From Candidatus Altarchaeales archaeon (GTDB taxonomy: Archaea; Altiarchaeota; Altiarchaeia; IMC4; SCGC-AAA252-I15), in contig WJJK01000382.1 in NCBI GenBank assembly GCA_014729705.1, positions 1 to 28,620 on the forward strand: 28,620 nt of DNA, given 5' to 3'. Positions 19,651-27,397 of the stretch are shown here, piece by piece; the stretch's first letter is position 1, and each line of letters begins with the position of its first letter. The translations under genes and the position numbers were made by a program. Below the pieces are notes generated by a model, which saw only the letters and a list, made by a program, of their open reading frames with translations, ran no database searches and had not been told where the DNA came from.

Positions 19651-22026
19651 ATGGCAGCAGTCGTATATGTAGACTCTCTGTATGGCAATGACAGTAACTC
19701 TGGGACGGTACTGTATCCGGTTCGGACGCTGACACAGGCATACACTCTTGCTTCCTCCGGAACTGTCATCGTGCTGCAGGAAGGAGACGGGACGTCCTAT
19801 GGCTCTCTGACCATACAGAAAGACCTGACAATACGTCGCGCCTATAACACTACGCCGCAGGTAGACACTCTTACCATCGTCGGTGCGCAGTGCCTTATTG
19901 AGGGACTTGCGTTCGATAATCTGTCGGAGGGTGTAGTCGTATCAAACTCTTCCCTGGGAGCTGTCAGTGTCAAGGAATGTCGGTTCACGGACGTAAGCAC
20001 AGCCATACAGCTCAACAACGCGAACTACATATCTATCCACCGTAACTACATCAAGAATCACGACTACGGTGTTCTCATCAACAACGCTGTTGAAGTCACC
20101 TTAAGCTCCAATATCTTCGACGATGGACGTCGTTCGATAGAGGTCATAACCGTAGACCGTCTTGACCTGTGGCGCAACACCATCTACGGCGGATCGGGCT
20201 CTTCTCCTGTTGAGAATCCTGATGAGAATCTGCGCGTGATCTACCATACGGTCACCGCGAGTAACATCAGCAACAAGCGCATACAGCTACCGACGTTCGC
20301 CGCGCAGAACAGCTACGGATACGATGTCGCTGTCAATGTGGTGAACGGACCCTCTTTCCCTTACGGTACCGATTACACGGTGATATCTGACGGGTCTATA
20401 GTGTCCTGGGACGGTCTTGGGCTAGACGGGCAGGTACAGGTAGGCGACCTGTTGAGGATCATGTACTCAGAAGCCGCGGACCCTCAGGGTGCAGAAGCTA
20501 TACGGGCTCTCGGCGTGAATGACCCTGACAGCACGATTGACTCGAACAATATCACAGGCACGACCTTGAGTAACATCGAGCTTGGTGTGTTCATCAATCA
20601 GCAACTGCGGATGCGATACAACAATTTCTATCGTACGAATGTATGGTACTCAGGTCCGCTCTCTGACGACACAAAGAATTTCAGTGACGACCCTCTGTAC
20701 ACTGACCCGACAAATGGGGATTTCCGGATACCCGCCGGGTCTCCAGACGTAAATGCTGGAGACCCCACCCGGTGGGACAAGATTCTTACCGATATGGATC
20801 TGGGTAACCGGGAAAACGTAGCGCCATTCAACCGTGAGATAGACTACACCGGTGTCCATCGATATGCCCTGGGGCCGTCGGGCGACGTAGGTGCGTTTGA
20901 GTACAACGTCAATGAAGGGTCAGCGGGTACTTATGTCGGTGAAGACGGTTACGATTTCGCGTATCCAGGGTCAGAGACTGCTCCGTATGCCACTATAGAC
21001 CGCGGCTTCAATCGCGCAGGGTCCTCTGACCTGTCTGTAGAAGCCAACGCTGTACCTGTAGTAGGGGGAGTGACAGGACCCTTCACGGTACCGACTACGG
21101 GTTCTGAGGTCGTACGATACGGTAGATACCCAAGTGAAGACTTGATGCTCGGCAGCGGTAAGATAAACGTCGGACAGTCTCAGGACGGAGACGTAGCGTT
21201 CGTCCGCTCATCATATCCTCGTTTCGAGACAGGTGTGGTGTATGTCTCCCCAGATGGGAGTGATACGACGGGCACAGGGTCTTACACAGGCCCTTACCGC
21301 ACCATACAGCGCGCGCTCTCAGACAGCGCGCCCTTCGTACTTGTCCGCCCCGGTTATTACCCGTCCTTCAAGGGGGACAGCTCAAAGACGCTCATAGGTA
21401 TAGAGGAGACGAAGACTATCTCTTTGGGCAGCACGTACTTCGTGAATATGCTCAATGGAGGATGGACGGGACCCGCAGGATACACGGTTACTCGGAGTAC
21501 TGTCGTACTGACAGACACATCATCGGCTATGGGACTCTTTACGTTCCTGGGTGACTATGAAGTGAAGTACAGTGCCACCGTGTCTTCTGACACGATGAAG
21601 GGCACAGTAGTCAACGCGGACAATCAGGTATATGTGGAGCTGGATAGGTCGTCGCAAAAGATGACAGTAGGGTATCGTACAGATGGGTCATACTATGATT
21701 TTGATTACGATCTAAGCTCTTTACCCATAACCGGAGCTCTTACGAATGTCCGGACTACGACTACTCTGACAGACAACCGTGCTCGAGTGCGCGTCAAGAA
21801 CTCTTACATAAATGAGGACGTGCAGTTTGATTTGGGAGCGGGATACACAGGGCCCTGGACACTTATGTTTGAGTCTACAGGTAGTGGGCAAAGCAAAGCG
21901 CAGGATATATCCGTGTCTTCATCTCAGTTTTCCGGAGCTACCGGGGTCAACCAGACGGTGACGCAACACAAAATCTTTGGTATCATGGGCGCGACAGGGT
22001 TCCAGGGATTTAGTGGGATTAAGTAG
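19651..22026 (+). CDS. Right-handed beta-helix tail fibre/spike-like protein (791 aa)
   Basis: MAAVVYVDSLYGNDSNSG and YPVRTLTQAYTLASSGTVIV are the usual opening of pectate-lyase-like beta-helix proteins. Residues about 40-330 repeat short strands (LIEGLAFDNLSEGVVVSNSS, ISIHRNYIKNHDYGVLINN, LDLWRNTIYGG) typical of parallel beta-helix coils. A second start of the same kind, VYVSPDGSDTTGTG...YRTIQRALS, occurs at about 530. About 600-770 look like a jelly-roll binding domain (NQVYVELDRSSQKMTVGYRT). The end GIMGATGFQGFSGIK is a collagen-like tip. Such proteins are trimeric spikes that bind or degrade surface polysaccharide. No catalytic residue set can be assigned, so binding is as likely as cleavage. 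GAGG lies six bases before the start. Confidence 0.85.
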   Translation: MAAVVYVDSLYGNDSNSGTVLYPVRTLTQAYTLASSGTVIVLQEGDGTSYGSLTIQKDLTIRRAYNTTPQVDTLTIVGAQCLIEGLAFDNLSEGVVVSNSSLGAVSVKECRFTDVSTAIQLNNANYISIHRNYIKNHDYGVLINNAVEVTLSSNIFDDGRRSIEVITVDRLDLWRNTIYGGSGSSPVENPDENLRVIYHTVTASNISNKRIQLPTFAAQNSYGYDVAVNVVNGPSFPYGTDYTVISDGSIVSWDGLGLDGQVQVGDLLRIMYSEAADPQGAEAIRALGVNDPDSTIDSNNITGTTLSNIELGVFINQQLRMRYNNFYRTNVWYSGPLSDDTKNFSDDPLYTDPTNGDFRIPAGSPDVNAGDPTRWDKILTDMDLGNRENVAPFNREIDYTGVHRYALGPSGDVGAFEYNVNEGSAGTYVGEDGYDFAYPGSETAPYATIDRGFNRAGSSDLSVEANAVPVVGGVTGPFTVPTTGSEVVRYGRYPSEDLMLGSGKINVGQSQDGDVAFVRSSYPRFETGVVYVSPDGSDTTGTGSYTGPYRTIQRALSDSAPFVLVRPGYYPSFKGDSSKTLIGIEETKTISLGSTYFVNMLNGGWTGPAGYTVTRSTVVLTDTSSAMGLFTFLGDYEVKYSATVSSDTMKGTVVNADNQVYVELDRSSQKMTVGYRTDGSYYDFDYDLSSLPITGALTNVRTTTTLTDNRARVRVKNSYINEDVQFDLGAGYTGPWTLMFESTGSGQSKAQDISVSSSQFSGATGVNQTVTQHKIFGIMGATGFQGFSGIK

Positions 22027-22034
22027 GGAGAGAT

Positions 22035-23420
22035 ATGAGCGAGTCAAGACCTCATTCTTTAAGGTACAACTATGGTAGACCTGATATGAAGTTGCCGTAT
22101 CGGTGGAATGACGATACGCCTTACGCACTCCCTATAGGTCCTAAGAATCTCATGGTCACAAGCCCGTATCTGATAGGTGCTATAGATATCCGCTGGGACA
22201 ACCCCGCGGACTACGCTGCAAATAATGGGCTTGATATCATCGGTGTTAATGTTTATAGGTCTTTTGATAGCCCTCAAGGCCCCTATACAAAGCTCACAGA
22301 CACCCCCTCGGGCATCCTATATTACAGGGATCAGACCTCTGAGATTACTGTGACTGATGAAGATCCTATGACGGGCGGTCGTATTATTACGGGTACGAAT
22401 GCCACCGGGGATTGGGTAGTCAAGACATACCATCAGCCTATTGTTATCCCGGGTTCGAATGGTGAAATAGCTGAGAGTCCTAAACATGTGACTGTACGTA
22501 TTAAGGAGACTTCTTCATCCTCATGGCAAACAGTCCCTGCGTTTAAAGTAGTAGGCGAGACTGGAGAGATTTTTCTTATAAGAAGTCTCACCTACAACCA
22601 CACTACCAATCGTCTCGATCAACCAATCCTCCCTAAACCAGATCAGGGGGGAGAGATACGTGTTGGCTACACATACATCGATAATAAGATAGAGACTAAT
22701 ATCTATCGGAAAGTGTACTACAAAGCCACAACTATAGCCGATGATCCTGACAGCGGAGAGCGTATAGAGACGCCCTTAGAGGATCAGGAAGCGGTCAGTC
22801 TTTATGATATGGAGAAGATCGACTGGGTCTGGGCAGAGGCTATTCGTCGTAATCGTTGGATACTCGAGCAGGGCGGTGAGCGAGTAAAAGTTTTCATACG
22901 TAAGTGGTTCGGAGAGAGATGTGCGTGTTGGGATGAGCAGTACAGGACTCCCGTTGAGTCATGCTCCAATTGTTATGGTACTGGTTATGTAGGGGGGTAT
23001 GACGGGCCATATGACATCATAGTCGCTCCTCCTGAGACTGAGAAAACCATACAGCTTGAGATAGGCGGTTTAAGGGTACATTATGATTGGGCTACGTGGA
23101 CAGGGCCATACCCCCTTATATCTGACCGTGATTTCGTGGTACGCCAGAACAACAACCGATTCACGATCGCTCATGTTAATCCACAGGGTTCCCGCGGCGC
23201 TATCTACCAGCAGCACTTCATGCTGGCCCCGCTACCGCACAAGGATATAAGGTACCAGATGCCTATAACGGGAGGCGCGTCCGGCGTGCCTGCTACTTGG
23301 AATGCTTATAGAGAAGATCAACCTACGGATGCAAGTCCTACTGTCCCTGAGAAGCCAGAGATCCCGGATCAGTACCGCTATGAGGGAAGAACCGTAACCT
23401 TCGAGAACATTTTATATTAA
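22035..23420 (+). CDS. Structural protein with FN3-like domain and zinc knuckle (461 aa)
   Basis: GGGAGAG precedes the ATG. Residues about 35-110 are FN3-like (GAIDIRWDNPADY, IIGVNVYRSFDSPQGPYTKL). The middle is beta-rich (VRIKETSSSSWQTVPAFKVV, EIRVGYTYIDNKIETNIY), followed by a helical link WVWAEAIRRNRWILEQGG. C296-x-C298 and C310-x-x-C313 in ERCACWDEQ...CSNCYGTGYVGGY form a probable zinc knuckle with a CxGxG ending like DnaJ-type ribbons. The C-terminal half (DFVVRQNNNRFTIAHVNPQG, YQQHFMLAPLPHKD) resembles phage head-tail joining or neck proteins in style, but I cannot name the family. It is last in the 18473-23420 operon and is probably an exposed or connector component of the virion. Confidence 0.72.
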   Translation: MSESRPHSLRYNYGRPDMKLPYRWNDDTPYALPIGPKNLMVTSPYLIGAIDIRWDNPADYAANNGLDIIGVNVYRSFDSPQGPYTKLTDTPSGILYYRDQTSEITVTDEDPMTGGRIITGTNATGDWVVKTYHQPIVIPGSNGEIAESPKHVTVRIKETSSSSWQTVPAFKVVGETGEIFLIRSLTYNHTTNRLDQPILPKPDQGGEIRVGYTYIDNKIETNIYRKVYYKATTIADDPDSGERIETPLEDQEAVSLYDMEKIDWVWAEAIRRNRWILEQGGERVKVFIRKWFGERCACWDEQYRTPVESCSNCYGTGYVGGYDGPYDIIVAPPETEKTIQLEIGGLRVHYDWATWTGPYPLISDRDFVVRQNNNRFTIAHVNPQGSRGAIYQQHFMLAPLPHKDIRYQMPITGGASGVPATWNAYREDQPTDASPTVPEKPEIPDQYRYEGRTVTFENILY

Positions 23421-23503
23421 ATAGTCGCCGACGGCTTGGTTAATCATATGCGTTCTTAATTTGATGTTCGGTGTAGAGGAGCGCGTTTGGGCCTGAATCT
23501 TAA

Positions 23504-23516
23504 TAATGTTTTAATA
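23504..23516 (+). promoter_or_regulatory. Putative phage late promoter motif, copy 6
   Basis: TAATGTTTTAATA, identical to copy 5, lies 59 bases before the ATG at 23575. The intergenic region 23421-23574 holds nothing else I can identify, and no clear terminator precedes it. Confidence 0.7.
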
Positions 23517-23574
23517 CTCTTGGATTAACGAAGAGAATCTGCCTATCGGAATACAGGCATAAAGGAGAGTTGTC

Positions 23575-24492
23575 ATGGATTCTAAGATTAAGACAGCAGC
23601 CGAAAAGCTACTGAAAATAGCGGATGCTATCGAGAAAGAGGCCTTCGACTGCACGTACTTTGTGTGTCAGGATTGCAACCACACCGCAAATCTGACGTCT
23701 ATTGATACTAGACGTAAAGAGGCGGCTCACGCGCGTGGTATCAAGCATGTTGCGTCCCTTACGGTTGATGATGTGATCGCGTGTCCCGCATGCTCTGGAG
23801 ATATGAATTATGTCTCTAATGAGGAAAGTGACCGTTTTTGGGTGGAAGCTGGTGCTGATAAGATAGCTGATGTAGCTGCGGAGATGATGTCAGTAAATGA
23901 CTACGGTCCTCCTATGAGTGACACAGAAGAGGGTGAGGCCGAGGAAGGGGCTGGTCCTTTTGATCCTGTCGATGAGCAGGCTAAGAATCAGAAGAAGGAC
24001 GAAATAGAAGAAGAGATGAAGTCTAAGGGTGTTGACCAGGATCAAGTTGATCTTAGCTTCGCTGATGATGGCCCCGGTGAGTATGACCCTCCTAAGAAGC
24101 AAGAGACCCCAACAGGGGACGATGTAGAACCTATGCCTGAGCCCGAGCCTTCTGCAGATGAAAAGGCTGATGCTGAAGCTGAGATGCCCTCGAAACCCCA
24201 ACCGTCTAAGGTTGATGAGACATCCGTATCTGAGGAAGAGCAAACGGATGAAGAGCCCGAGGATTTTCAGGAGCCTGAGGTTCCTTCAGAGGGCGAAGAA
24301 AGTGACGCTCTAGTAGAAGAAACGGATGTTGAAGAAAAGCCTAAGAAGAAAAAGAAAGATAAGCCCGATGATGGTGATGTCGCTTTCCCGAAGGAGCCAA
24401 AACCTAAGTTTGAGATGCCTCCGAAGATGAAGGAAAAAGAGGCCTCAGGGGATGCGTATTGGAAGTCTGTTGCACGTTACTCTGTAGGTTAG
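23575..24492 (+). CDS. Zinc-ribbon protein with long acidic linker (305 aa)
   Basis: AAAGGAG precedes the ATG. Residues 1-24 form an amphipathic helix (KIKTAAEKLLKIADAIEKEA). C31-x-x-C34 and C70-x-x-C73 make a zinc ribbon (YFVCQDCNH, IACPACSGDM). From about 110 to 260 the chain is low complexity and strongly acidic (EEPEDFQEPEVPSEGEESD), then Lys-rich KPKKKKKDKPDD. A short ordered-looking end SGDAYWKSVARYSVG follows. The plan of N-terminal zinc ribbon, disordered spacer and conserved C-terminal peptide suggests an adaptor that tethers something through its ends. The function is unknown. It is followed directly by a terminator. Confidence 0.72.
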   Translation: MDSKIKTAAEKLLKIADAIEKEAFDCTYFVCQDCNHTANLTSIDTRRKEAAHARGIKHVASLTVDDVIACPACSGDMNYVSNEESDRFWVEAGADKIADVAAEMMSVNDYGPPMSDTEEGEAEEGAGPFDPVDEQAKNQKKDEIEEEMKSKGVDQDQVDLSFADDGPGEYDPPKKQETPTGDDVEPMPEPEPSADEKADAEAEMPSKPQPSKVDETSVSEEEQTDEEPEDFQEPEVPSEGEESDALVEETDVEEKPKKKKKDKPDDGDVAFPKEPKPKFEMPPKMKEKEASGDAYWKSVARYSVG

Positions 24493-24512
24493 CTCCGCTG
24501 TCTGTATTCCGG

Positions 24513-24537
24513 AGAGGGCGCATCAAGCGCCCTCTTT
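24513..24537 (+). terminator. Rho-independent terminator (short T tract)
   Basis: A 9-bp stem (24513-24521 AGAGGGCGC, 24527-24535 GCGCCCTCT) with loop ATCAA is followed by only TTTC. The weak T run suggests partial read-through to the following genes, which lack a promoter motif. Confidence 0.72.
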
Positions 24538-24567
24538 CATATATCACATAGCAAATAGAGTACACTT

Positions 24568-25329
24568 ATGATTGTGGTACTTGGTAATGATCCTGCAGGG
24601 GTCGAGCTTCAAGATCTCAAGGACACAGTTTATTATAAGCAGCAGAAGATCTATTCGGTGGATCAGTACGATGCTTCTGAGGATCTTCGTCGGGCTCTGA
24701 AGAGAGGTAGTCTGACATTACTAGAGAAGAGTGAAGATAAGAATCCAGAGTTTGAAATTCCTACCTTTGTGCCTTCTGCCACACCCCCACCAGTTCCGCG
24801 GCATATTGATCCTCCTAGTACGCCGCCTACTCCAACACCTCCCAGCACACCACCAGTTAAGACTGAGCAGGATGATGCTTTATTGAAGCTCTTATTAGAG
24901 AAGATAACTTCTTTAGAAGGAGCTATTCAGGCTCAGCAAAATAAAGAGCCTGTTAATACGAATGGAGAAGCTCTTCAGGCGATATATGACAGGATCCAAA
25001 AACTTGAAGAGAAAGTTTCTACGGCGCACGCTCCACAGGACTCAGATGTTGCTGAGATGCTAAAAAATTTGGCCGAGAAACTTGAAGATTCTAAAAAAAG
25101 TAATGACCCTTCTGACAAACTCGATAGTATATTATCACGTCTTGAGAAACGTCTGGAAGGTGGCGAGCCCTCCAGAGAGATGTCATCTCCAGGAGAGATA
25201 TATGTACCGTCGGTATCTGTAGAGGACGCCAACGCACATATTAACCTTAATGTACGCACTATTGAGAAGAGTGATTCAGTCAACGAATCGTTGAAAGCTC
25301 TTAGAGCTCTTAAGAAGAAACAGCAGTAA
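24568..25329 (+). CDS. Proline-linker coiled-coil protein (253 aa)
   Basis: Residues 1-55 look like a small folded domain (MIVVLGNDPAGVELQDLKDT, SEDLRRALKRGSLTLLEKS). A Pro/Thr linker at about 70-100 (PPSTPPTPTPPSTPP) separates it from a helical part with heptad patterns (LLKLLLEKITSLEGAIQAQQ, IYDRIQKLEEKV, KLDSILSRLEKRLEGG), probably a coiled coil. The C-terminus ends in KALRALKKKQQ. The ribosome binding site is weak. It lies in the same unit as the acidic protein and the actin-fold protein, and a coiled coil could oligomerise or tether that filament protein. This is inference only, and no family is recognised. Confidence 0.68.
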   Translation: MIVVLGNDPAGVELQDLKDTVYYKQQKIYSVDQYDASEDLRRALKRGSLTLLEKSEDKNPEFEIPTFVPSATPPPVPRHIDPPSTPPTPTPPSTPPVKTEQDDALLKLLLEKITSLEGAIQAQQNKEPVNTNGEALQAIYDRIQKLEEKVSTAHAPQDSDVAEMLKNLAEKLEDSKKSNDPSDKLDSILSRLEKRLEGGEPSREMSSPGEIYVPSVSVEDANAHINLNVRTIEKSDSVNESLKALRALKKKQQ

Positions 25330-25373
25330 TAAAAGAGTGTCAGAGCAAAATCTAGGTTTATTAGGGAGGTCGT

Positions 25374-25889
25374 ATGTCGGCAGGTAATACCAATACAGAG
25401 GATGGAGTCTATGTAGTTAAGGTCACGACTAACGACCCGGTAATAAAGCAGTTGATAAGAGGTCTCAACGGGCTCCCTGGGACAGAGGTAGAAGTTAATG
25501 AGAATACCGGCCCCGCGGACCAAGGCGTCAATGAGCGTCTCGGTAGGATAAGAGTCACGGTTAAAACGGAACCTAAAGATTCTTATCCTCCGAAAACTGA
25601 GAAGGAGATCGCCGCTGAGAGTCTTCCAAAGCCAGATCCTCTTCTTCAAGCATATCTTGAGGATAATACATCGACTGACCTTTCTGAAGAGCTGAAGAGC
25701 ATAGAAGAGAAGTATGGCAATCTAGAGAACAAGACACTTCTTCAACTAGTCGTGTGTCCAGAGGACATGGATTCTGATGAGGATGCATTGCAGGAATCTA
25801 TTAAAAATGGTGAGGTCATAGAGGGGGATCATAGAAATCCTCTTTCAGAAGAAGAGGACCTCGGTGATTTGGATATTGATGAGGAGTAA
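25374..25889 (+). CDS. Acidic protein of unknown function (171 aa)
   Basis: GGGAGG (25364-25369) sits four bases before the ATG. The N-terminal 65 residues are beta-rich (GVYVVKVTTNDPVIKQLIRG, RLGRIRVTVKT) and could form a small domain. The rest is acidic and helical, ending EEEDLGDLDIDEE. No signal, membrane or catalytic motif is seen. It is 21 bases upstream of the actin-fold gene and should be made together with it; acidic partners of actin-like proteins exist, but no specific match is claimed. Confidence 0.66.
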   Translation: MSAGNTNTEDGVYVVKVTTNDPVIKQLIRGLNGLPGTEVEVNENTGPADQGVNERLGRIRVTVKTEPKDSYPPKTEKEIAAESLPKPDPLLQAYLEDNTSTDLSEELKSIEEKYGNLENKTLLQLVVCPEDMDSDEDALQESIKNGEVIEGDHRNPLSEEEDLGDLDIDEE

Positions 25890-25910
25890 TATTAAGAAAG
25901 GAGATACAAA

Positions 25911-26921
25911 ATGAGTAAGGGTTTAGATGTCGGGACGGCCTTTTTGGTTTGTGCAAGCAAGGACATAGCTAATCCGGAAAGTGATGTAGCTGTAAAGTCA
26001 GTACGTGATGCTTTTCTTGATATTGAAGCTGAGCAGTCTGTCATCAACATGCTGAAGATGTCAAACGTTTCTTATGTGCAAGAGGGGGACCAGTGCTATA
26101 TTGTGGGAGAGCCAGCCCTCAGTGTCGCTAATCTATTGAAGCGTGAAGCTCGGCGTCCATTGAGTCGGGGAGTTATTTCAGCGGGAGAGGTAGACGGCGA
26201 GCGCATGCTCCTCATACTACTCAAGGAGATCCTCGGAGCACCTCAGGTTGATGAAGAGCATGTTTATTATTCAGTACCGGCGCAGCCTATAGACAGGGAC
26301 ATGGATATTGTATACCATGAAGCTATGTTTAAGAAGCTCATTGAAAGTTTGGGCTACAAGGCTACGTCGATGAATGAGGCTGCAGCCATTGTGTACGCGA
26401 ATTGTGCAGAGGATGGTTTCACTGCTCTAGCCACCTCGGCGGGTGCCGGAATGGTGAATACCTCCCTTGTTTACCAGACTATGGTAGGTATGTCTTTTAG
26501 CGTGTCTAGGTCGGGTGATTGGATAGATTCTTCCTCTGCAAAAGCAGTAGGTTCCACTGCGACACGTATGATGTCCGTGAAAGAAAGAGGTGTTGACCTT
26601 TTGAATCCTAATGATGGTGACCCGAAGACACTTCGTGAGCGTGAAGCTCTAATCGTGTATTACAAGAATCTGATTCACTACATTATAGATAACATCAAAA
26701 AAGAATTCAAGAAGGATAATAGTTCTATTGAGTTGCCTGAGAGTATCCCGTGGGTTATTAGTGGTGGCACGTCTCTAGCGAAGAACTTCTTGCCGTTCTT
26801 CCAGCAGGAGTTTGAGAAGGAGAAGGCGTCGTTCCCGATTAATATCTCTGAGATTCGGATGGCTAAGGATCCTTTAAATGATGTGGCTCGTGGTCTTCTT
26901 ATCGCAGCCATGAATGAATAG
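25911..26921 (+). CDS. Actin-fold (MreB/ParM/ASKHA-type) protein
   Basis: AAAGGAG precedes the ATG. The 336-residue length fits the actin/MreB group. GLDVGTAFLVCAS (4-16) is the phosphate-1 loop. NEAAAIVYANC (about 155-165) matches the E-x-x-A-A connecting segment of actin/Hsp70 folds. SAGAGMVNTSLVYQ (176-189) stands where the phosphate-2 loop D-x-G-x-G-T-T is expected, but with Ser-Ala for the first Asp-x. PWVISGGTSLAKNF (280-293) is the adenosine motif. The family binds ATP, and many members form filaments for DNA or organelle positioning. Loss of the usual Asp in phosphate 2 may reduce hydrolysis. The 104-residue gene after it may be a partner. Its place in a phage late region is unusual and its role unknown. 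Confidence 0.8.
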   Translation: MSKGLDVGTAFLVCASKDIANPESDVAVKSVRDAFLDIEAEQSVINMLKMSNVSYVQEGDQCYIVGEPALSVANLLKREARRPLSRGVISAGEVDGERMLLILLKEILGAPQVDEEHVYYSVPAQPIDRDMDIVYHEAMFKKLIESLGYKATSMNEAAAIVYANCAEDGFTALATSAGAGMVNTSLVYQTMVGMSFSVSRSGDWIDSSSAKAVGSTATRMMSVKERGVDLLNPNDGDPKTLREREALIVYYKNLIHYIIDNIKKEFKKDNSSIELPESIPWVISGGTSLAKNFLPFFQQEFEKEKASFPINISEIRMAKDPLNDVARGLLIAAMNE

Positions 26922-26930
26922 GAGTAAGAT

Positions 26931-27245
26931 ATGTCTCGTAAAAAGATGAAAGATAAAGAGCTTTCAAGTGCCTATCTACACATAGGTAATAGCGGCGTTA
27001 CGTTTTCTGTGTTGGACACAGAGTTTGGGCCTTGTATTGAAGTAAGTTCATCTTCTTTTGGAAATGCTCAGGCGAAGATACGAACTTACACTGATGCAAA
27101 ATCTCTTGAGGCGTTGGGAACAGCGATCATCGCGGCATCAAAACAAAAATTCAAGGGCGAAGAGTACTGTAATAAGGCTACGTTAGAGTCTCTGTGCATA
27201 GATGGAAAAGAGTTTGTAGAAGATGACTGCGCGGCGTTTGAATAA
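26931..27245 (+). CDS. Small partner-like protein downstream of actin-fold gene (104 aa)
   Basis: GGAG lies about eight bases before the ATG, and the gene begins 9 bases after the actin-fold gene stop. The N-terminus is basic (MSRKKMKDKELS). Then come strands YLHIGNSGVTFSVLD and CIEVSSSSFG, and a helical stretch KSLEALGTAIIAASKQKF. Four cysteines occur without a metal-binding spacing. I do not recognise it. Tight linkage suggests it works with the actin-like protein, as small adaptors or DNA-binding partners do in plasmid segregation operons, but it has no evident DNA-binding motif. Confidence 0.65.
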   Translation: MSRKKMKDKELSSAYLHIGNSGVTFSVLDTEFGPCIEVSSSSFGNAQAKIRTYTDAKSLEALGTAIIAASKQKFKGEEYCNKATLESLCIDGKEFVEDDCAAFE

Positions 27246-27251
27246 AAAATA

Positions 27252-27318
27252 GCAGCAGTTTTTTCTATGTTGCCTGCTGCGGGAGCCCGGTCTTATTCCT
27301 TTCTGCCGGGCTCTTTTT
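27252..27318 (+). terminator. Tandem hairpins ending in a Rho-independent terminator
   Basis: GCAGCAG/CTGCTGC (27252-27258 with 27274-27280) is followed at once by GAGCCCGG/CCGGGCTC (27283-27290 with 27306-27313) and TTTTT. The second hairpin is the terminator; the first has its T run inside the loop and is unusual. Both loops are 15 bases. Confidence 0.82.
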
Positions 27319-27335
27319 ATATCTTCTCAGCACCA

Positions 27336-27348
27336 TAATCTTTTAATA
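27336..27348 (+). promoter_or_regulatory. Putative phage late promoter motif, copy 7
   Basis: TAATCTTTTAATA lies 49 bases before the ATG at 27398 and 18 bases after the terminator, the same terminator-then-motif arrangement as at 2264-2333 and 7941-7998. Confidence 0.7.
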
Positions 27349-27397
27349 AATAGTACCCTATGGAAGGTTTACCTCTATACTTCTGATAGGGCGTGTC

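Noticed and set aside
24975..25649. Minus-strand frame of 224 codons
   Set aside because: Antisense of the coiled-coil and acidic genes; Ser/Arg/Phe-rich composition typical of a shadow of Glu/Lys codons.
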